Shown piece after piece: positions 21,442 to 30,839 of a stretch of 45,825 nucleotides of DNA. A program made the position numbers and the translations under genes. Under the pieces are notes generated by a model. It saw only the letters and a program-made list of their open reading frames with translations. It was not told the DNA's origin and searched no databases. The DNA is from Verrucomicrobiaceae bacterium (GTDB lineage Bacteria; Verrucomicrobiota; Verrucomicrobiia; Verrucomicrobiales; Verrucomicrobiaceae), in NCBI GenBank assembly GCA_016795375.1, contig JAEUHJ010000080.1:1-45825 (forward strand), written 5' to 3'. The stretch's first letter is position 1; every line of letters begins with the position of its first letter.

Positions 21442-22802
21442 TTCCAGTGTCGCTCCAAACGCTTTCCAATTTCGCCGCAGGCACGCTGCGGGGCGAAGGA
21501 TCGCGCCTGGTCACCAACGTGAGCACCGATTCGCGCAAAATCACCGCAGGCGACGTATTCGTGGCCCTTGTCGGCGACAAATTTGACGCGCACGACTTCA
21601 TTCCACAGGTCGCCGGCGCCGGGGCCGCCGCTGTTGTTGTCAGCAAGATCAATCCTGCCTGGGGCGCGCTGCCGTGCGCGGTGATCGAAGTCGGAGACAC
21701 GCTGCGCGCGCTGCAAGACATCGCGCATGGCTACCGGCTGCATCACAATCCGCTGATCATCGGCCTGACCGGCAGCAACGGCAAAACGTCCACCAAGGAC
21801 CTCGCCGCCGCCGTGATGGCGAAGAAGTTTCAGACCCGTGCCACGCTTGGCAATTTGAACAACCACATCGGCCTGCCGCTCACGCTGCTGTCGTTGCGCG
21901 AGGGTGATCAATGCTGCGTCACCGAGATGGGCATGAATCATCCCGGAGAGATCAAGGTGCTCGCCGGCATCGCTGACGCTGACGCCGGCATCCTGACCAA
22001 CGTCGGCATGGCACATATCGAGCACATGGGCACGCAGGACGCGATCGCGTGGGAAAAGGCCACGCTGCCTGCGCAGGTGAAGCGTGGCGGCGTCGTGGTG
22101 CTCAACGCGAACGACAAATACACGCCCGTCATCACCCGCCACTGCCAGGCCACCGTTTCCACCGCAGGCGTCGGCTGCGGTGATGTCATCGCCTCGAATC
22201 TTCGTGCGGACGGCACTGGAACCACCTTCACGCTCGACTTCAGCGGCGAGAAAGTTGAGACGCGCCTGCCGATCCTCGGTGAACACATGGTGGGCAATGC
22301 CGCCCTGGCCGCCTGCATGGGCTGGCGGCAGGGAATCGCACCTTCGGACATCGCGGACGCGTTGAATCATGCGAAGCTCACCGGCGGACGCGTTGAGCCG
22401 AAGGTCGTCGACGGCGTGCGTTTCATCGACGACTCCTACAACGCGAATCCCGACAGCATGATCGCCGGATTGCGCACCTTGAGCACCCTGGGCGAGGAAA
22501 CCAGCCGCCGCGTGGCCGTTCTGGGCCGCATGGGTGAGCTGGGGCCGGTTGCGGAAGCCGAGCATCGCCGTGTCGGCGAATACGCCGGTTCGCTGAAGCT
22601 CGACGCCGTGTTCAGCGTCGGCGGCAGCGAGGCGGCGTGGATCACGGAGGCATCGAAGGCCGTTCCGTCCGAACATTTTCCAGACCACGCCGCCTGTGCC
22701 ACGCATCTGCGCGGGTGGCTGCGTGAGGGCGATGTCGTGCTGCTCAAGGGCAGCCGCTCCGCGCGCATGGAGCAGGTCCTCACCCATTTTTCAGCGTCAT
22801 GA
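21438..22802 (+). CDS. murF: UDP-MurNAc-tripeptide:D-Ala-D-Ala ligase
   Basis: The 454-residue protein is a Mur ligase with the murF order. VSTDSRKITAGDVFVALVG lies in the N-terminal domain, GLTGSNGKTSTKD (about 109-121) is the ATP loop, and GNLNNHIGLPLTLL follows, typical of MurF. A glutamate-methionine segment, VTEMGMNHPGEI, comes next, and then FIDDSYNANPDSM in the C-terminal domain. It adds D-alanyl-D-alanine to the UDP-MurNAc-tripeptide, completing the cytoplasmic precursor. It overlaps murE and mraY by ATGA junctions. Confidence 0.96.
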   Translation: MIPVSLQTLSNFAAGTLRGEGSRLVTNVSTDSRKITAGDVFVALVGDKFDAHDFIPQVAGAGAAAVVVSKINPAWGALPCAVIEVGDTLRALQDIAHGYRLHHNPLIIGLTGSNGKTSTKDLAAAVMAKKFQTRATLGNLNNHIGLPLTLLSLREGDQCCVTEMGMNHPGEIKVLAGIADADAGILTNVGMAHIEHMGTQDAIAWEKATLPAQVKRGGVVVLNANDKYTPVITRHCQATVSTAGVGCGDVIASNLRADGTGTTFTLDFSGEKVETRLPILGEHMVGNAALAACMGWRQGIAPSDIADALNHAKLTGGRVEPKVVDGVRFIDDSYNANPDSMIAGLRTLSTLGEETSRRVAVLGRMGELGPVAEAEHRRVGEYAGSLKLDAVFSVGGSEAAWITEASKAVPSEHFPDHAACATHLRGWLREGDVVLLKGSRSARMEQVLTHFSAS

Positions 22803-23944
22803 TGTACTGGTTTTACGAACTCAGGGAATGGCTCACCGCTCATCACTGGATCAGCGATGACGCCGCCTTGTACAAAATCCTCAACCTCTTCAAGTACCAC
22901 ACCTTCCGCGCCGGCGGGGCCGCCATCACGGCCTTCCTGCTCTCGCTGATGTATGGCGAGCGTCTGATCCGCAAGCTGATCTCCCTGAAGATCGGCCAGC
23001 CGATCCGCACCGCCGAGGAGGTTCACAAACTCCACGAGCTGCATGGCAAGAAGGCCGGCACGCCGACGATGGGCGGCATCCTGATCCTCGGCGCGATTGT
23101 CATTTCGACGCTGCTGTGGGCCAAATGGGACAACATCATGGTCTGGATCGTCCTGCTCTCGACCATCGGCCTCGGCGCGCTCGGCTTCCGTGACGACTAC
23201 CTCAAGATCAGCAAGAAAAACTCCAAGGGCGTCAGCGCGCGCACCAAGCTCGTCTGGCAGACCTCCGTCGCCGTGGTGGCCGGGTTCCTCTTTGCCTACG
23301 CCGTTCCCGGAGACAACGGCATCACGCTGCGCGCCCTCTACATCCCGTTTTTCAAAGACGCAGTGATCACCGACATGGGCGTCTTCGCCGTGGCGATGTT
23401 TGCTCTCATCATCGTCGGCGCGTCGAACGCGGTGAACCTCACCGACGGCCTCGACGGCCTGGCCACCGGCTGCTCGATCACGACGGCCATCGCGTATGCC
23501 GCGTTCGGTTACATCTGCGGCAACGCGCGTTACTCGGAGTATCTCGGCGTCGCGCACAACAGCCTCGCCAACGAGCTGCCCATCATCGCGATGGCACTCG
23601 CCGGCGCATGCCTCGGCTTTCTCTGGTTCAACGCGCACCCGGCAAAGATGTTCATGGGCGACACCGGCTCGCTCGCGCTCGGAGGCTGCATCGCCACGCT
23701 CGCCATCGGCTGCAAGCAGGAGATCGTGCTCGCGCTGGTCGGCGGCGTGTTCGTGATGGAGGCCATGAGCGTCATCCTCCAGGTGTGGAGCTTCAAGAAA
23801 CGCGGCAGGCGCATCTTCCGCATGGCACCCATCCATCACCACTTCGAGCTCGGCGGCTGGCACGAGAACCAGGTCATCGTGCGCTTCTGGGTGCTCTCGC
23901 TCCTCTTCGCCATGCTCGGCCTTGCCACGCTCAAACTTCGATGA
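22799..23944 (+). CDS. mraY: Phospho-MurNAc-pentapeptide transferase
   Basis: The 381-residue polytopic membrane protein carries the MraY hallmarks: GTPTMGGILIL after the second helix, FRDDYLKI with the paired aspartates, NLTDGLDGLATG, and FNAHPAKMFMGDTGSLALGG. The C-terminal MAPIHHHFELGGWHENQV has the conserved His cluster. It moves phospho-MurNAc-pentapeptide from UDP to undecaprenyl phosphate, making lipid I at the inner membrane. Length is close to the usual 360. ATG codons at 22799 and 22802 are both possible; the first overlaps the murF stop. Confidence 0.97.
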   Translation: MMYWFYELREWLTAHHWISDDAALYKILNLFKYHTFRAGGAAITAFLLSLMYGERLIRKLISLKIGQPIRTAEEVHKLHELHGKKAGTPTMGGILILGAIVISTLLWAKWDNIMVWIVLLSTIGLGALGFRDDYLKISKKNSKGVSARTKLVWQTSVAVVAGFLFAYAVPGDNGITLRALYIPFFKDAVITDMGVFAVAMFALIIVGASNAVNLTDGLDGLATGCSITTAIAYAAFGYICGNARYSEYLGVAHNSLANELPIIAMALAGACLGFLWFNAHPAKMFMGDTGSLALGGCIATLAIGCKQEIVLALVGGVFVMEAMSVILQVWSFKKRGRRIFRMAPIHHHFELGGWHENQVIVRFWVLSLLFAMLGLATLKLR

Positions 23945-25245
23945 AATTCGCCTCCCAGCGCTTTGCCATTCTCGGCGCCGGCCGCAGCGGCCTCGGCGCC
24001 GCGCGTCTGGCGCGCCTGCATGGCGCCGAGGTGACGATTTTCGATGAAGGCGACAAGGCGAAGCCGGTGGAGGATTTCAAATGCGTGCTCGGCCGGCCGG
24101 CGCGGGATCTTGTGGTGAAGCCCGGTGATTTCGACCTCGTCGTCATCAGCCCGGGTTTGGATGAACACTGGCCGCTTCCGGTCAAATTCACATCCGCAGG
24201 CGTGCCGCTGGTTGGCGAGACCGAGTTCGCGTTCAATCTCACGGACATGCCCATCGCCGCGATCACCGGCACGAACGGCAAGAGCACCTGCACGGAGCTC
24301 ATCGCGGCGCTTTTCAACGGCTGCGGCATGAAGTCGATCCCCTGCGGCAACCACGGCATGTCGTTGAGCGAAGTCGTGGCCTCAGGCGTGCGCTATGATG
24401 TGCTCGCCTGCGAGATCAGCAGCTTCCAGCTCGAAACGATCCGCAGGTTCCGGGCGAAGGCCAGTTTGTGGCTCAACTTCGCCCCCGACCATCTCGACCG
24501 CTATCCGGGCATGGCCGACTACTTTGCCGCGAAGGCCCGCATCTTCGAAAACTGTACGGAAGGCGACGTGGCCATCGTTCGCGCCGGGGAAAGCGTTTCG
24601 AGCGGAAAGGCCCGGCGCTGGACTTTCTCCGCTTACGGTGCAGGGGCCGACTACAGCTACACCAACGGCAGATTTTACCTCGAAGGCCGGGAGATCGGCT
24701 CCGCAGCCAGTTTGAAGGTGCGCGGCAAACACAACATGGAGAACGTTCTGGCCGCGCTGATGACCGGGAAGGTCTTCGGCCTCGAATTCGATGTCATGTT
24801 GAAGGCGCTGGCCGCTTACGAGGTGCCGCGCCACCGCTGTGAGCTCATCCGCACGCTCGCCGACCGCGAGTACATCAACGACTCGAAGGCCACCAACCTC
24901 CACGCCCTCGAAGCCTGCCTGCGCTCGCAAGAGCGTCCCATCGTCCTCATCGCCGGCGGGAAGGACAAACAGCTCGACTACACGCCGCTGCGAGCCGAGT
25001 TGAAGGGACAGGTCCGCGCGATGGTCTTCATCGGCGAGATCGCGCCGCAGCTTGAGCAGACCTTTGGCGATCTGCTGCCCTGCCGACGTGGCGCGGACAT
25101 GGCGGAGGCCGTTTCACTCGCCACGCGCCTCTCCCAGCCAGGCGACGCCATCATCCTCAGCCCAGGCACCTCCTCTTTCGATATGTACACCGGCTATGCG
25201 CAACGCGGCGACGTGTTCCGCGACGCCGTCCTCTCCCTGAACTGA
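23941..25245 (+). CDS. murD: UDP-MurNAc-L-alanine:D-glutamate ligase
   Basis: The 434-residue protein starts FAILGAGRSGLGAARLA, a Rossmann-type UDP-binding N-terminus as in MurD. AAITGTNGKSTCTELI (from about residue 107) is the ATP loop, and CEISSFQLETI and NFAPDHLDRYPGM follow in the central domain. The C-terminal domain contains YINDSKATNLHALEACL and IAGGKDKQLDY. It adds D-glutamate to UDP-MurNAc-L-Ala. A longer frame from 23608 exists only because it reads through mraY in another phase; ATG at 23941 overlaps the mraY stop as ATGA and gives the normal length. Confidence 0.96.
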   Translation: MKFASQRFAILGAGRSGLGAARLARLHGAEVTIFDEGDKAKPVEDFKCVLGRPARDLVVKPGDFDLVVISPGLDEHWPLPVKFTSAGVPLVGETEFAFNLTDMPIAAITGTNGKSTCTELIAALFNGCGMKSIPCGNHGMSLSEVVASGVRYDVLACEISSFQLETIRRFRAKASLWLNFAPDHLDRYPGMADYFAAKARIFENCTEGDVAIVRAGESVSSGKARRWTFSAYGAGADYSYTNGRFYLEGREIGSAASLKVRGKHNMENVLAALMTGKVFGLEFDVMLKALAAYEVPRHRCELIRTLADREYINDSKATNLHALEACLRSQERPIVLIAGGKDKQLDYTPLRAELKGQVRAMVFIGEIAPQLEQTFGDLLPCRRGADMAEAVSLATRLSQPGDAIILSPGTSSFDMYTGYAQRGDVFRDAVLSLN

Positions 25246-25270
25246 TTTCAACTCCAACCCAGCACGTCCC

Positions 25271-26464
25271 ATGAAGATGAAGACGACCATCAAACCGAAA
25301 AAAGAGAAGAAACTGCTTCTCAACCTCCTCGACGGCGAACGCCAGCGCCACCGCGTGGCACTTGTGACCGAGGAGGGCGAATGGAACCAGCACGAGCCGA
25401 ACAACGGCATCGCGCGCATGTTCGTCTTCATGCTCCTGGTGCATGTCGTCCTCATCGGCGGCATCATCGTCTATGATTTCATGGGCGAGAAGGAAACGCC
25501 GCAGCAGACCGCCACGCAGGCCGCCCGCGCCATGAGCAGCAGTTCCACTTCGGGGCTGCCGCAGGCGTCACCGGAGGTCGTCAGCGCGCAGGCACGGGCC
25601 GCGGCGGACACGGAGCAGTTCGACAACTACGAGATGCGCTCCGGCGACTCGCTCAAGTCGATCGCCGCGAAGTTCGGCACGACCGAGGAGGAGATCACCA
25701 GGCTCAACATGATCGACAAAGGCCTGCAGATCGGCCCCGGCACCATGCTGCGCGTGCCGAAGCAGGCCGTGCCCAGCGCGATCCCGGTCGATCCGAATAC
25801 ACTGAAGCCAATGACCGTCACCGAGGAGGTGCCGAAGGCCATTCCCGTGCAGTACCAGCCGCCAGCGACGAACAAAGAACCCAGCGAGGCCGTGAAGCCA
25901 TCCGAGGCTCCCGCCAGCCTTTCTGCGGCGACAACACCGATGCCGCTGATCGCGCCGGGGGAGGCGTCGCATTCATCAGGTTCGCTTGCCGCCGCCGCCG
26001 ACCTGCCTGCGACAGCTCCCGCGCCGGCTGAATCCACCGTGGCTGAACTGCCGCCGCCAACCAGGCCGAACGTGGTGTCGTTGCTTCAGGAAAACGCTCC
26101 GCAGGCCGGGGACAACCCGAAGCAGGCCGCCAAACCCGAGCCCAAGCCTCTCGCGAAACCGAATCCCGTCCCGCCACCGACGCAGATGCTGAAAAAAATC
26201 ACCGACACAACTTCGCCCGCCAGAAAAAACTCGGCAGCGAAGAAAACCGCAGCCGAAGCACCGCCTGCGTCGAAAAAAACCGAATCCTCCAGGAACGTGG
26301 GGAAGGCCGCTGGCTCACGCGCGCACACAGTGCAGCCAGGCGAGACCCTTTACCGTCTCTCCACGAAGTATGGTGTTTCCGTGGCCGCCATCCAGAAGGC
26401 GAACAATATCAAGAATCCCAATGCCATGCGTGACGGCATGAAGCTGGTGATCCCGGTGAAGTGA
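25271..26464 (+). CDS. Membrane-anchored protein with two LysM domains
   Basis: The 397-residue protein has a basic cytoplasmic tail (KPKKEKKLLLNLL), one membrane helix (about 49-69, ARMFVFMLLVHVVLIGGIIV) and an outward region. LysM 1 (about 118-160) reads YEMRSGDSLKSIAAKFGTTE. A long Pro/Ala-rich, low-complexity linker follows, and LysM 2 (about 350-397) reads HTVQPGETLYRLSTKYGVSV and ends the chain. LysM domains bind GlcNAc in peptidoglycan, so it probably tethers membrane and wall near the division machinery. It lies 25 bases after murD and before ftsW, a position that suggests a septal role. No hydrolase domain is present. Confidence 0.85.
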   Translation: MKMKTTIKPKKEKKLLLNLLDGERQRHRVALVTEEGEWNQHEPNNGIARMFVFMLLVHVVLIGGIIVYDFMGEKETPQQTATQAARAMSSSSTSGLPQASPEVVSAQARAAADTEQFDNYEMRSGDSLKSIAAKFGTTEEEITRLNMIDKGLQIGPGTMLRVPKQAVPSAIPVDPNTLKPMTVTEEVPKAIPVQYQPPATNKEPSEAVKPSEAPASLSAATTPMPLIAPGEASHSSGSLAAAADLPATAPAPAESTVAELPPPTRPNVVSLLQENAPQAGDNPKQAAKPEPKPLAKPNPVPPPTQMLKKITDTTSPARKNSAAKKTAAEAPPASKKTESSRNVGKAAGSRAHTVQPGETLYRLSTKYGVSVAAIQKANNIKNPNAMRDGMKLVIPVK

Positions 26465-26486
26465 ATTTCGTGTTCGCCGTTCCCAG

Positions 26487-26519
26487 TTCGCGGTTCGCCG
26501 TTGAACGGGGAACCGCGAA
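26487..26519. repeat. Intergenic hairpin between the LysM gene and ftsW
   Basis: TTCGCGGTTC (26487-26496) pairs perfectly with GAACCGCGAA (26510-26519) across a 13-base loop. Flanking bases repeat the same words (TTCGCCGTT, GTGAACTGCGAACCG), giving a quasi-repetitive spacer. There is no T run, so termination is unlikely. It may be a dispersed REP-like unit or a processing site between the two genes. Confidence 0.55.
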
Positions 26520-26540
26520 TCGTGAACTGCGAACCGAAAC

Positions 26541-27686
26541 ATGGCCAGACATTCCATCTTCCTGCTCATACTCGCGGCGGTGTCGCTCATCGCATTGGGC
26601 ATCACGATGCTGGCGAGCACCACCTTCGAGGTCGCACGCGAGGGCGGGGAAAATTATGTGACGCTATGGCGGCAGCTCGTGTGGCTGGGTCTGGCGGCGG
26701 CGGTGTGTGTGACCACGGCGCTGGTGGATTACAATGCCTGGATGCGCTGGCGCTGGCACATCCTGATCATCGCAGCCGTGCTGCTGGCCCTGTGCTATGT
26801 GCCGGGGGTCGGCATCAAGATCAACGGCTCGAAACGCTGGATCGGCTGGCAGTCGCTGCGTGTGCAGCCTTCGGAGCTCGCGAAGATCGCGCTCATCGTG
26901 GCGCTGGCGGGCTGGTTCGCCACGCAGGAGGCGCTTACGCGCACGTTCTGGCGCGGCTTCGCGCTGCCAGGTTTGATCTTGATGGGCATCGTGGCGCTGA
27001 TCGGCTGTGAGTTCGATCTCGGCAGCGCCTTGCTCGCGGCCGCGGTCGGGATGGCGGTCATGTTCGTGGCTGGAACGAAGGTGCGTTACCTTGTGCTGAT
27101 CATCCTGGCCTGCGGCGGCGGCTTATGGGCTGGCGTCAAATACCTGCCGAATCGTTTCGACCGCATCATGGTCACCTTCGACCTCGAAAAGCACAAGGAG
27201 GGCCTCGGTTTGCAGCAATGGGTGTCGAAACTTGCCTTCGGTTCCGGTGGTTTTGAAGGCCGCGGCCTCGGCGAAGGGCGCATGAAACTGTCCTACCTGC
27301 CGGAAGCACACACGGACTTCATTTTCCCGATGGTGGGCGAGGAGCTCGGCCTGCGCGGCACGGCGGGCGTGGTGCTGGCCTTCGCAGTGTTGGTGATGAG
27401 CGGCTTCATGGTCTCCGCCTACGCGCCGAACCGGTTTGGCAAGCTGCTCGGGGCGGGACTGACCTTTCTGATCGGCATGGAGGCGCTGCTAAACATGGGC
27501 GTGACCACGGCGCTGCTGCCGAACAAGGGTCTGCCGCTGCCCTTCGTCAGCTACGGCGGCTCCAGCCTCGTGGCCGCGATGGCTGCGGTGGGCATCCTGA
27601 TCAACATCCACCGCCAGGGCGTGCATCTGACCTGGGATCAGCTCCCCGTGATCCGCCGGAAGCGCCGCTGGACGCCGCAGCTTTGA
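26541..27686 (+). CDS. ftsW: Lipid II polymerase FtsW (SEDS family)
   Basis: The 381-residue protein is a SEDS-family membrane protein with about ten hydrophobic helices. Signature stretches are GSKRWIGWQSLRVQPSELAK, the FDLGSALL segment with the acidic residue needed for glycosyltransfer, and FPMVGEELGLRG. The C-terminal LPFVSYGGSSLVAAMAAVG completes the set. It polymerises lipid II into glycan strands with FtsI. Placement in the dcw cluster with ftsI argues for FtsW rather than RodA. It is the last recognisable gene of the cluster: the next gene, accD, is on the other strand, and murG, murC, ftsQ, ftsA and ftsZ are absent here. Confidence 0.93.
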   Translation: MARHSIFLLILAAVSLIALGITMLASTTFEVAREGGENYVTLWRQLVWLGLAAAVCVTTALVDYNAWMRWRWHILIIAAVLLALCYVPGVGIKINGSKRWIGWQSLRVQPSELAKIALIVALAGWFATQEALTRTFWRGFALPGLILMGIVALIGCEFDLGSALLAAAVGMAVMFVAGTKVRYLVLIILACGGGLWAGVKYLPNRFDRIMVTFDLEKHKEGLGLQQWVSKLAFGSGGFEGRGLGEGRMKLSYLPEAHTDFIFPMVGEELGLRGTAGVVLAFAVLVMSGFMVSAYAPNRFGKLLGAGLTFLIGMEALLNMGVTTALLPNKGLPLPFVSYGGSSLVAAMAAVGILINIHRQGVHLTWDQLPVIRRKRRWTPQL

Positions 27687-27779
27687 GGCTCCCCGATCCT
27701 CGCGTCCAAGACATGGCCGGGAGGCGTACTTTCACCCGGTGTGTGAAAATCTGGAGCAACTGCTGGAGGCGGCGCGGCG

Positions 27780-28619
27780 TCAGGCGTTCGCCCCGCTCAT
27801 ATAACGCAGCACACGGGCCAGGGTGGCGCGCAGGTCCTTGCGCTCGACGATCATGTCCACCAGGCCGTGCTGCATCATGAACTCGGCGGTCTGGAAACCA
27901 GGCGGCAGGTCGGCGTGGGTGGTCTCCTTCACGACACGCGGCCCGGCGAAGCCGATCATGCACTTCGGTTCGGCGATGATGAGATCGCCGAGGGTCGCGA
28001 AGCTGGCGGTGACGCCGCCAGTGGTCGGATGAGTCAAAACGGAGATGTAGGGCAGGCGTGCCTCCGAATGGCGGGCGAGCGCCCCGCTGGTCTTCGCCAT
28101 CTGCATGAGGCTGAGGATGCCCTCGTGCATGCGGGCGCCGCCGGAGGCGGAGAAGACGATCACAGGCTTGCGCTCGGTGGTGGCGGCTTCGATGGCACGG
28201 GTGATTTTTTCCCCGACCACGCTGCCCATGCTGGCACCGAGGAAACGGAAATCCATGACCGCGAGCAGCACCGGGATGGACTCGATGGACGCACGGCCCG
28301 TGACGACGGCCTCGGTGAGCCCGGTCTTGGCCTGGTAGGCCTTCACCTTGTCCAGGTAGCCTTTGAAGCCGAGCGCGTTCACGGAGTCGAGCTCCTTGTC
28401 CGTTTCAGCGAAGCTGCTCTCATCCACGAGGCTGGCGATGCGCTCGTCCGAGCCGATGGTGAAGTGGTAGCTGCAATGCGTGCAGACACGCAGGTTCTTG
28501 GTCAGCGCGTCCTCGAAGAGGCTTTCATTGCATGACGGGCACTTCGTCCAGAGGCCCTCCGGCATGTCGCGTTTCTTCTCGCCAAGTTCGTCAACGGAGC
28601 GTTTCTTGAAAAATCCCAT
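27780..28619 (-). CDS. accD: Acetyl-CoA carboxylase carboxyltransferase subunit beta
   Basis: The 279-residue protein begins MGFFKKRS and carries the AccD zinc ribbon: CPSC near residue 28 and CTHC about 19 residues later. The carboxyltransferase core follows, with VAVMDFRFLGASMGSVVGEK, VIFSASGGARMHEGILSLMQ and the glycine-rich GGVTASFATLGD. It transfers CO2 from carboxybiotin to acetyl-CoA to make malonyl-CoA, together with AccA, which is not in this window. A longer frame back to 28703 exists, but the start at MGFF matches the family. It lies downstream of comF on the same strand with about 140 bases between. Confidence 0.96.
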   Translation of the reverse strand: MGFFKKRSVDELGEKKRDMPEGLWTKCPSCNESLFEDALTKNLRVCTHCSYHFTIGSDERIASLVDESSFAETDKELDSVNALGFKGYLDKVKAYQAKTGLTEAVVTGRASIESIPVLLAVMDFRFLGASMGSVVGEKITRAIEAATTERKPVIVFSASGGARMHEGILSLMQMAKTSGALARHSEARLPYISVLTHPTTGGVTASFATLGDLIIAEPKCMIGFAGPRVVKETTHADLPPGFQTAEFMMQHGLVDMIVERKDLRATLARVLRYMSGANA

Positions 28620-28758
28620 GGTGGTCGGTGATGGGCGTCCTGCGGTGGCAGGCCGGAGAATGCGTCTCCCCGGGTGGCATTCCGCAGGAGCTGCCGGGGG
28701 CAAGGGCGGCCCGGCGTTCGCACTGTCTGGCCCGGCAGGGCCGGACGCGAGGGCGAGC

Positions 28759-29556
28759 CTAGCCGCGTGCGACGGTGATGACCACTACTTTTTCCGCCCC
28801 GCCCTCACGCCGCAGCACGCGGGCGCATTCGCTGGTGGTCGCCCCGGTGGTGAAAACGTCGTCCACCAGCAGGATGCGGCGGCCCTGGAGGGCGATTTCT
28901 GCCTGCCAGGGCCGTGGTTTGCGCAGCGCGAAGGCCCCGCGCAGGTTTTTCAGCCGTTCATCGCGGTCCAGATGCGCCTGCGTGTCCGTCTCACGCGTGC
29001 GCACCAATGCATCCACGGCCGGAATGCCAGTCAGTTGGGACAAACGCTGGCACAGCTCCCGACTTTGGTTGAATTCGCGGTCCCGCTCCCGGCTGCGATG
29101 CAGCGGCACGGCCACCAGCAGCCAGTCCACGAGGTTCTCGCCTTCCAGCCGAGGTTCGGCCAGCGTCCGCAGCAGCAGGGCGGCCAGTGCACCGCGCAGA
29201 TGCAGACGGCGTTCGTATTTGAACTGATGAATGAGCTCGCGCACCGTTCCTTCCGCGCGGCAGGCCGCCACGGCGAACTCAAACTCCAGTCTGCGCCCGT
29301 CACAGTTCATGCAGCGGAATACATTCGTAAAGGAACCGTCATACACCTCGCCGCAAACCATGCAGTAAGGCGGCTCCACCACCGGCAGCTCATCCGCGCA
29401 CTTCTGGCAAAACCAGACTCCGCGCGGCGCGTCATGCGCCTGCGGCACTTTGCACACACAACACAACTGCGGGCAGATCAGATCCGCTGCGGCCTGCAAC
29501 GCCGGATTCAGAAGACGCCGCAGCCGCGATGGTGCTGAAGTACCGGGAAAGGACAT
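28759..29556 (-). CDS. comF: ComF-family phosphoribosyltransferase-like protein
   Basis: The roughly 265-residue protein has an N-terminal double zinc-finger region with paired cysteines (CPQLCCVC, CQKC, CMVCGE, CMNC). A helix with VRELIHQFKYERR and the ComF motif VPLHRSRERDREFNQSREL follow. The C-terminal PRPP-binding loop is ILLVDDVFTTGATTSE. ComF proteins assist single-stranded DNA entry during natural transformation; the domain resembles a phosphoribosyltransferase but its substrate is not known. ATG at 29556 (MSFPGTS) is preferred over an upstream codon at 29616, which would overlap the divergent purT start. Confidence 0.88.
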   Translation of the reverse strand: MSFPGTSAPSRLRRLLNPALQAAADLICPQLCCVCKVPQAHDAPRGVWFCQKCADELPVVEPPYCMVCGEVYDGSFTNVFRCMNCDGRRLEFEFAVAACRAEGTVRELIHQFKYERRLHLRGALAALLLRTLAEPRLEGENLVDWLLVAVPLHRSRERDREFNQSRELCQRLSQLTGIPAVDALVRTRETDTQAHLDRDERLKNLRGAFALRKPRPWQAEIALQGRRILLVDDVFTTGATTSECARVLRREGGAEKVVVITVARG

Positions 29557-29609
29557 CGCCGAGAGTAATTGCGATTTGAAGCCTGCCAACTGCCGTCCTA
29601 AATGCACGC

Positions 29610-30791
29610 ATGGCACGCATCGGCACCCCTCTCTCCTCCACCGCTACCAAAGTCATGCTCCTCGGCTCCGGCGAACTGGGCAAGGAAGTCGTCATCGAAC
29701 TCCAGCGCCTCGGCTGCGAGGTCATCGCGGTGGATCGTTACGCGAACGCGCCCGCCATGCAGGTTGCGCATCGCAGCCACGTCATCTCCATGCTCGACGG
29801 CGAGGCGCTGCGCCGCATCGTCGATGTCGAGAAGCCCAACTGCATCGTGCCCGAGATCGAGGCCATCGCCACCGACATGCTGCTGGAACTCGAAAAAGAG
29901 GGCCATCGCGTCGTCCCCACCGCTCGCGCGGCCAAGCTCACCATGAACCGCGAGGGCATCCGCCGCCTCGCCGCCGAGGATCTCGGCCTCAAGACCTCAC
30001 CGTACATCTTCGCGGCCACGGAGGAGGAGTTTCGAGCCGCCATTGCCAAGATCGGCATGCCCTGCGTCGTGAAACCCATCATGAGCAGCTCCGGCAAAGG
30101 CCAGAGCACGGTGAAGCGCAAATCCGACATCGCCAAAGCCTGGCAATACGCGCAGGAAGGCGGTCGCACCGGCAAGGGCATGGTCATCGTCGAAGGCTTC
30201 GTCGAATTCGACTACGAGATCACCATGCTCACCGTGCGCCATGCGGGCGGCACCTCGTTCTGCGCACCTGTCGGCCACACGCAGATCAAAGGCGACTACC
30301 GCGAATCCTGGCAGCCGCATCCGATGTCGAAGAAGGCGCTCAAGGCCGCCGAGAAGATGGCCGGCGCCATCACCGAGGCCCTGGGAGGGCGTGGAGTCTT
30401 CGGCGTCGAGCTCTTTGTCAAAGGCGACGACGTCATCTTCAGCGAAGTCTCGCCGCGTCCGCACGACACCGGCCTCGTCACGCTCATCTCGCAGGATTTG
30501 AGCGAGTTCTCCCTCCATGTGCGCGCGATTCTCGGCCTGCCGATCCCGAACATCCACCAAAACGGCCCCAGCGCGAGCTGCGCCGTGCTCGTGGCCGGTG
30601 AGTCGTCGCAGGTTCAGTTCGGCAGGCTGGACAAAGTGCTCGCCGAACCCGACACGCAGATCCGCCTCTTCGGCAAACCGAATGTCAGTGGCCAGCGCCG
30701 CATGGCCGTCACCCTCGCCCGCGCCAGGAACATCGAAGACGCCCGCGCCAAGGCCCGCCGCGCCGCCAAGGCGATGCAGATCCGGCTGTGA
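29610..30791 (+). CDS. purT: Formate-dependent GAR transformylase
   Basis: The 393-residue product is an ATP-grasp enzyme of the PurT type. [20 protein letters not shown] is the N-terminal pre-ATP-grasp fold, and [15 protein letters not shown] and [19 protein letters not shown] follow. [14 protein letters not shown] contains the ATP-binding lysine, and [16 protein letters not shown] carries the metal ligands. Uniquely for Pur[18 protein letters not shown] lies in the centre. It makes formyl-GAR from GAR, formate and ATP in purine synthesis without a folate donor. Length agrees with E. coli PurT (392). It is divergent from comF and is a single gene. Confidence 0.97.
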   Translation: MARIGTPLSSTATKVMLLGSGELGKEVVIELQRLGCEVIAVDRYANAPAMQVAHRSHVISMLDGEALRRIVDVEKPNCIVPEIEAIATDMLLELEKEGHRVVPTARAAKLTMNREGIRRLAAEDLGLKTSPYIFAATEEEFRAAIAKIGMPCVVKPIMSSSGKGQSTVKRKSDIAKAWQYAQEGGRTGKGMVIVEGFVEFDYEITMLTVRHAGGTSFCAPVGHTQIKGDYRESWQPHPMSKKALKAAEKMAGAITEALGGRGVFGVELFVKGDDVIFSEVSPRPHDTGLVTLISQDLSEFSLHVRAILGLPIPNIHQNGPSASCAVLVAGESSQVQFGRLDKVLAEPDTQIRLFGKPNVSGQRRMAVTLARARNIEDARAKARRAAKAMQIRL

Positions 30792-30839
30792 CGCAATTCG
30801 TGATTGCATCCGGCGGGCGGTTCATGCTAACACCACGGC

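Noticed and set aside
27687..27779. A possible tiny plus-strand frame from a GTG at 27741 and a 6-base hairpin (27730-27735 with 27743-27748).
   Set aside because: The frame is only 21 codons and overlaps the accD end; the hairpin lacks a T run. Both are likely chance.
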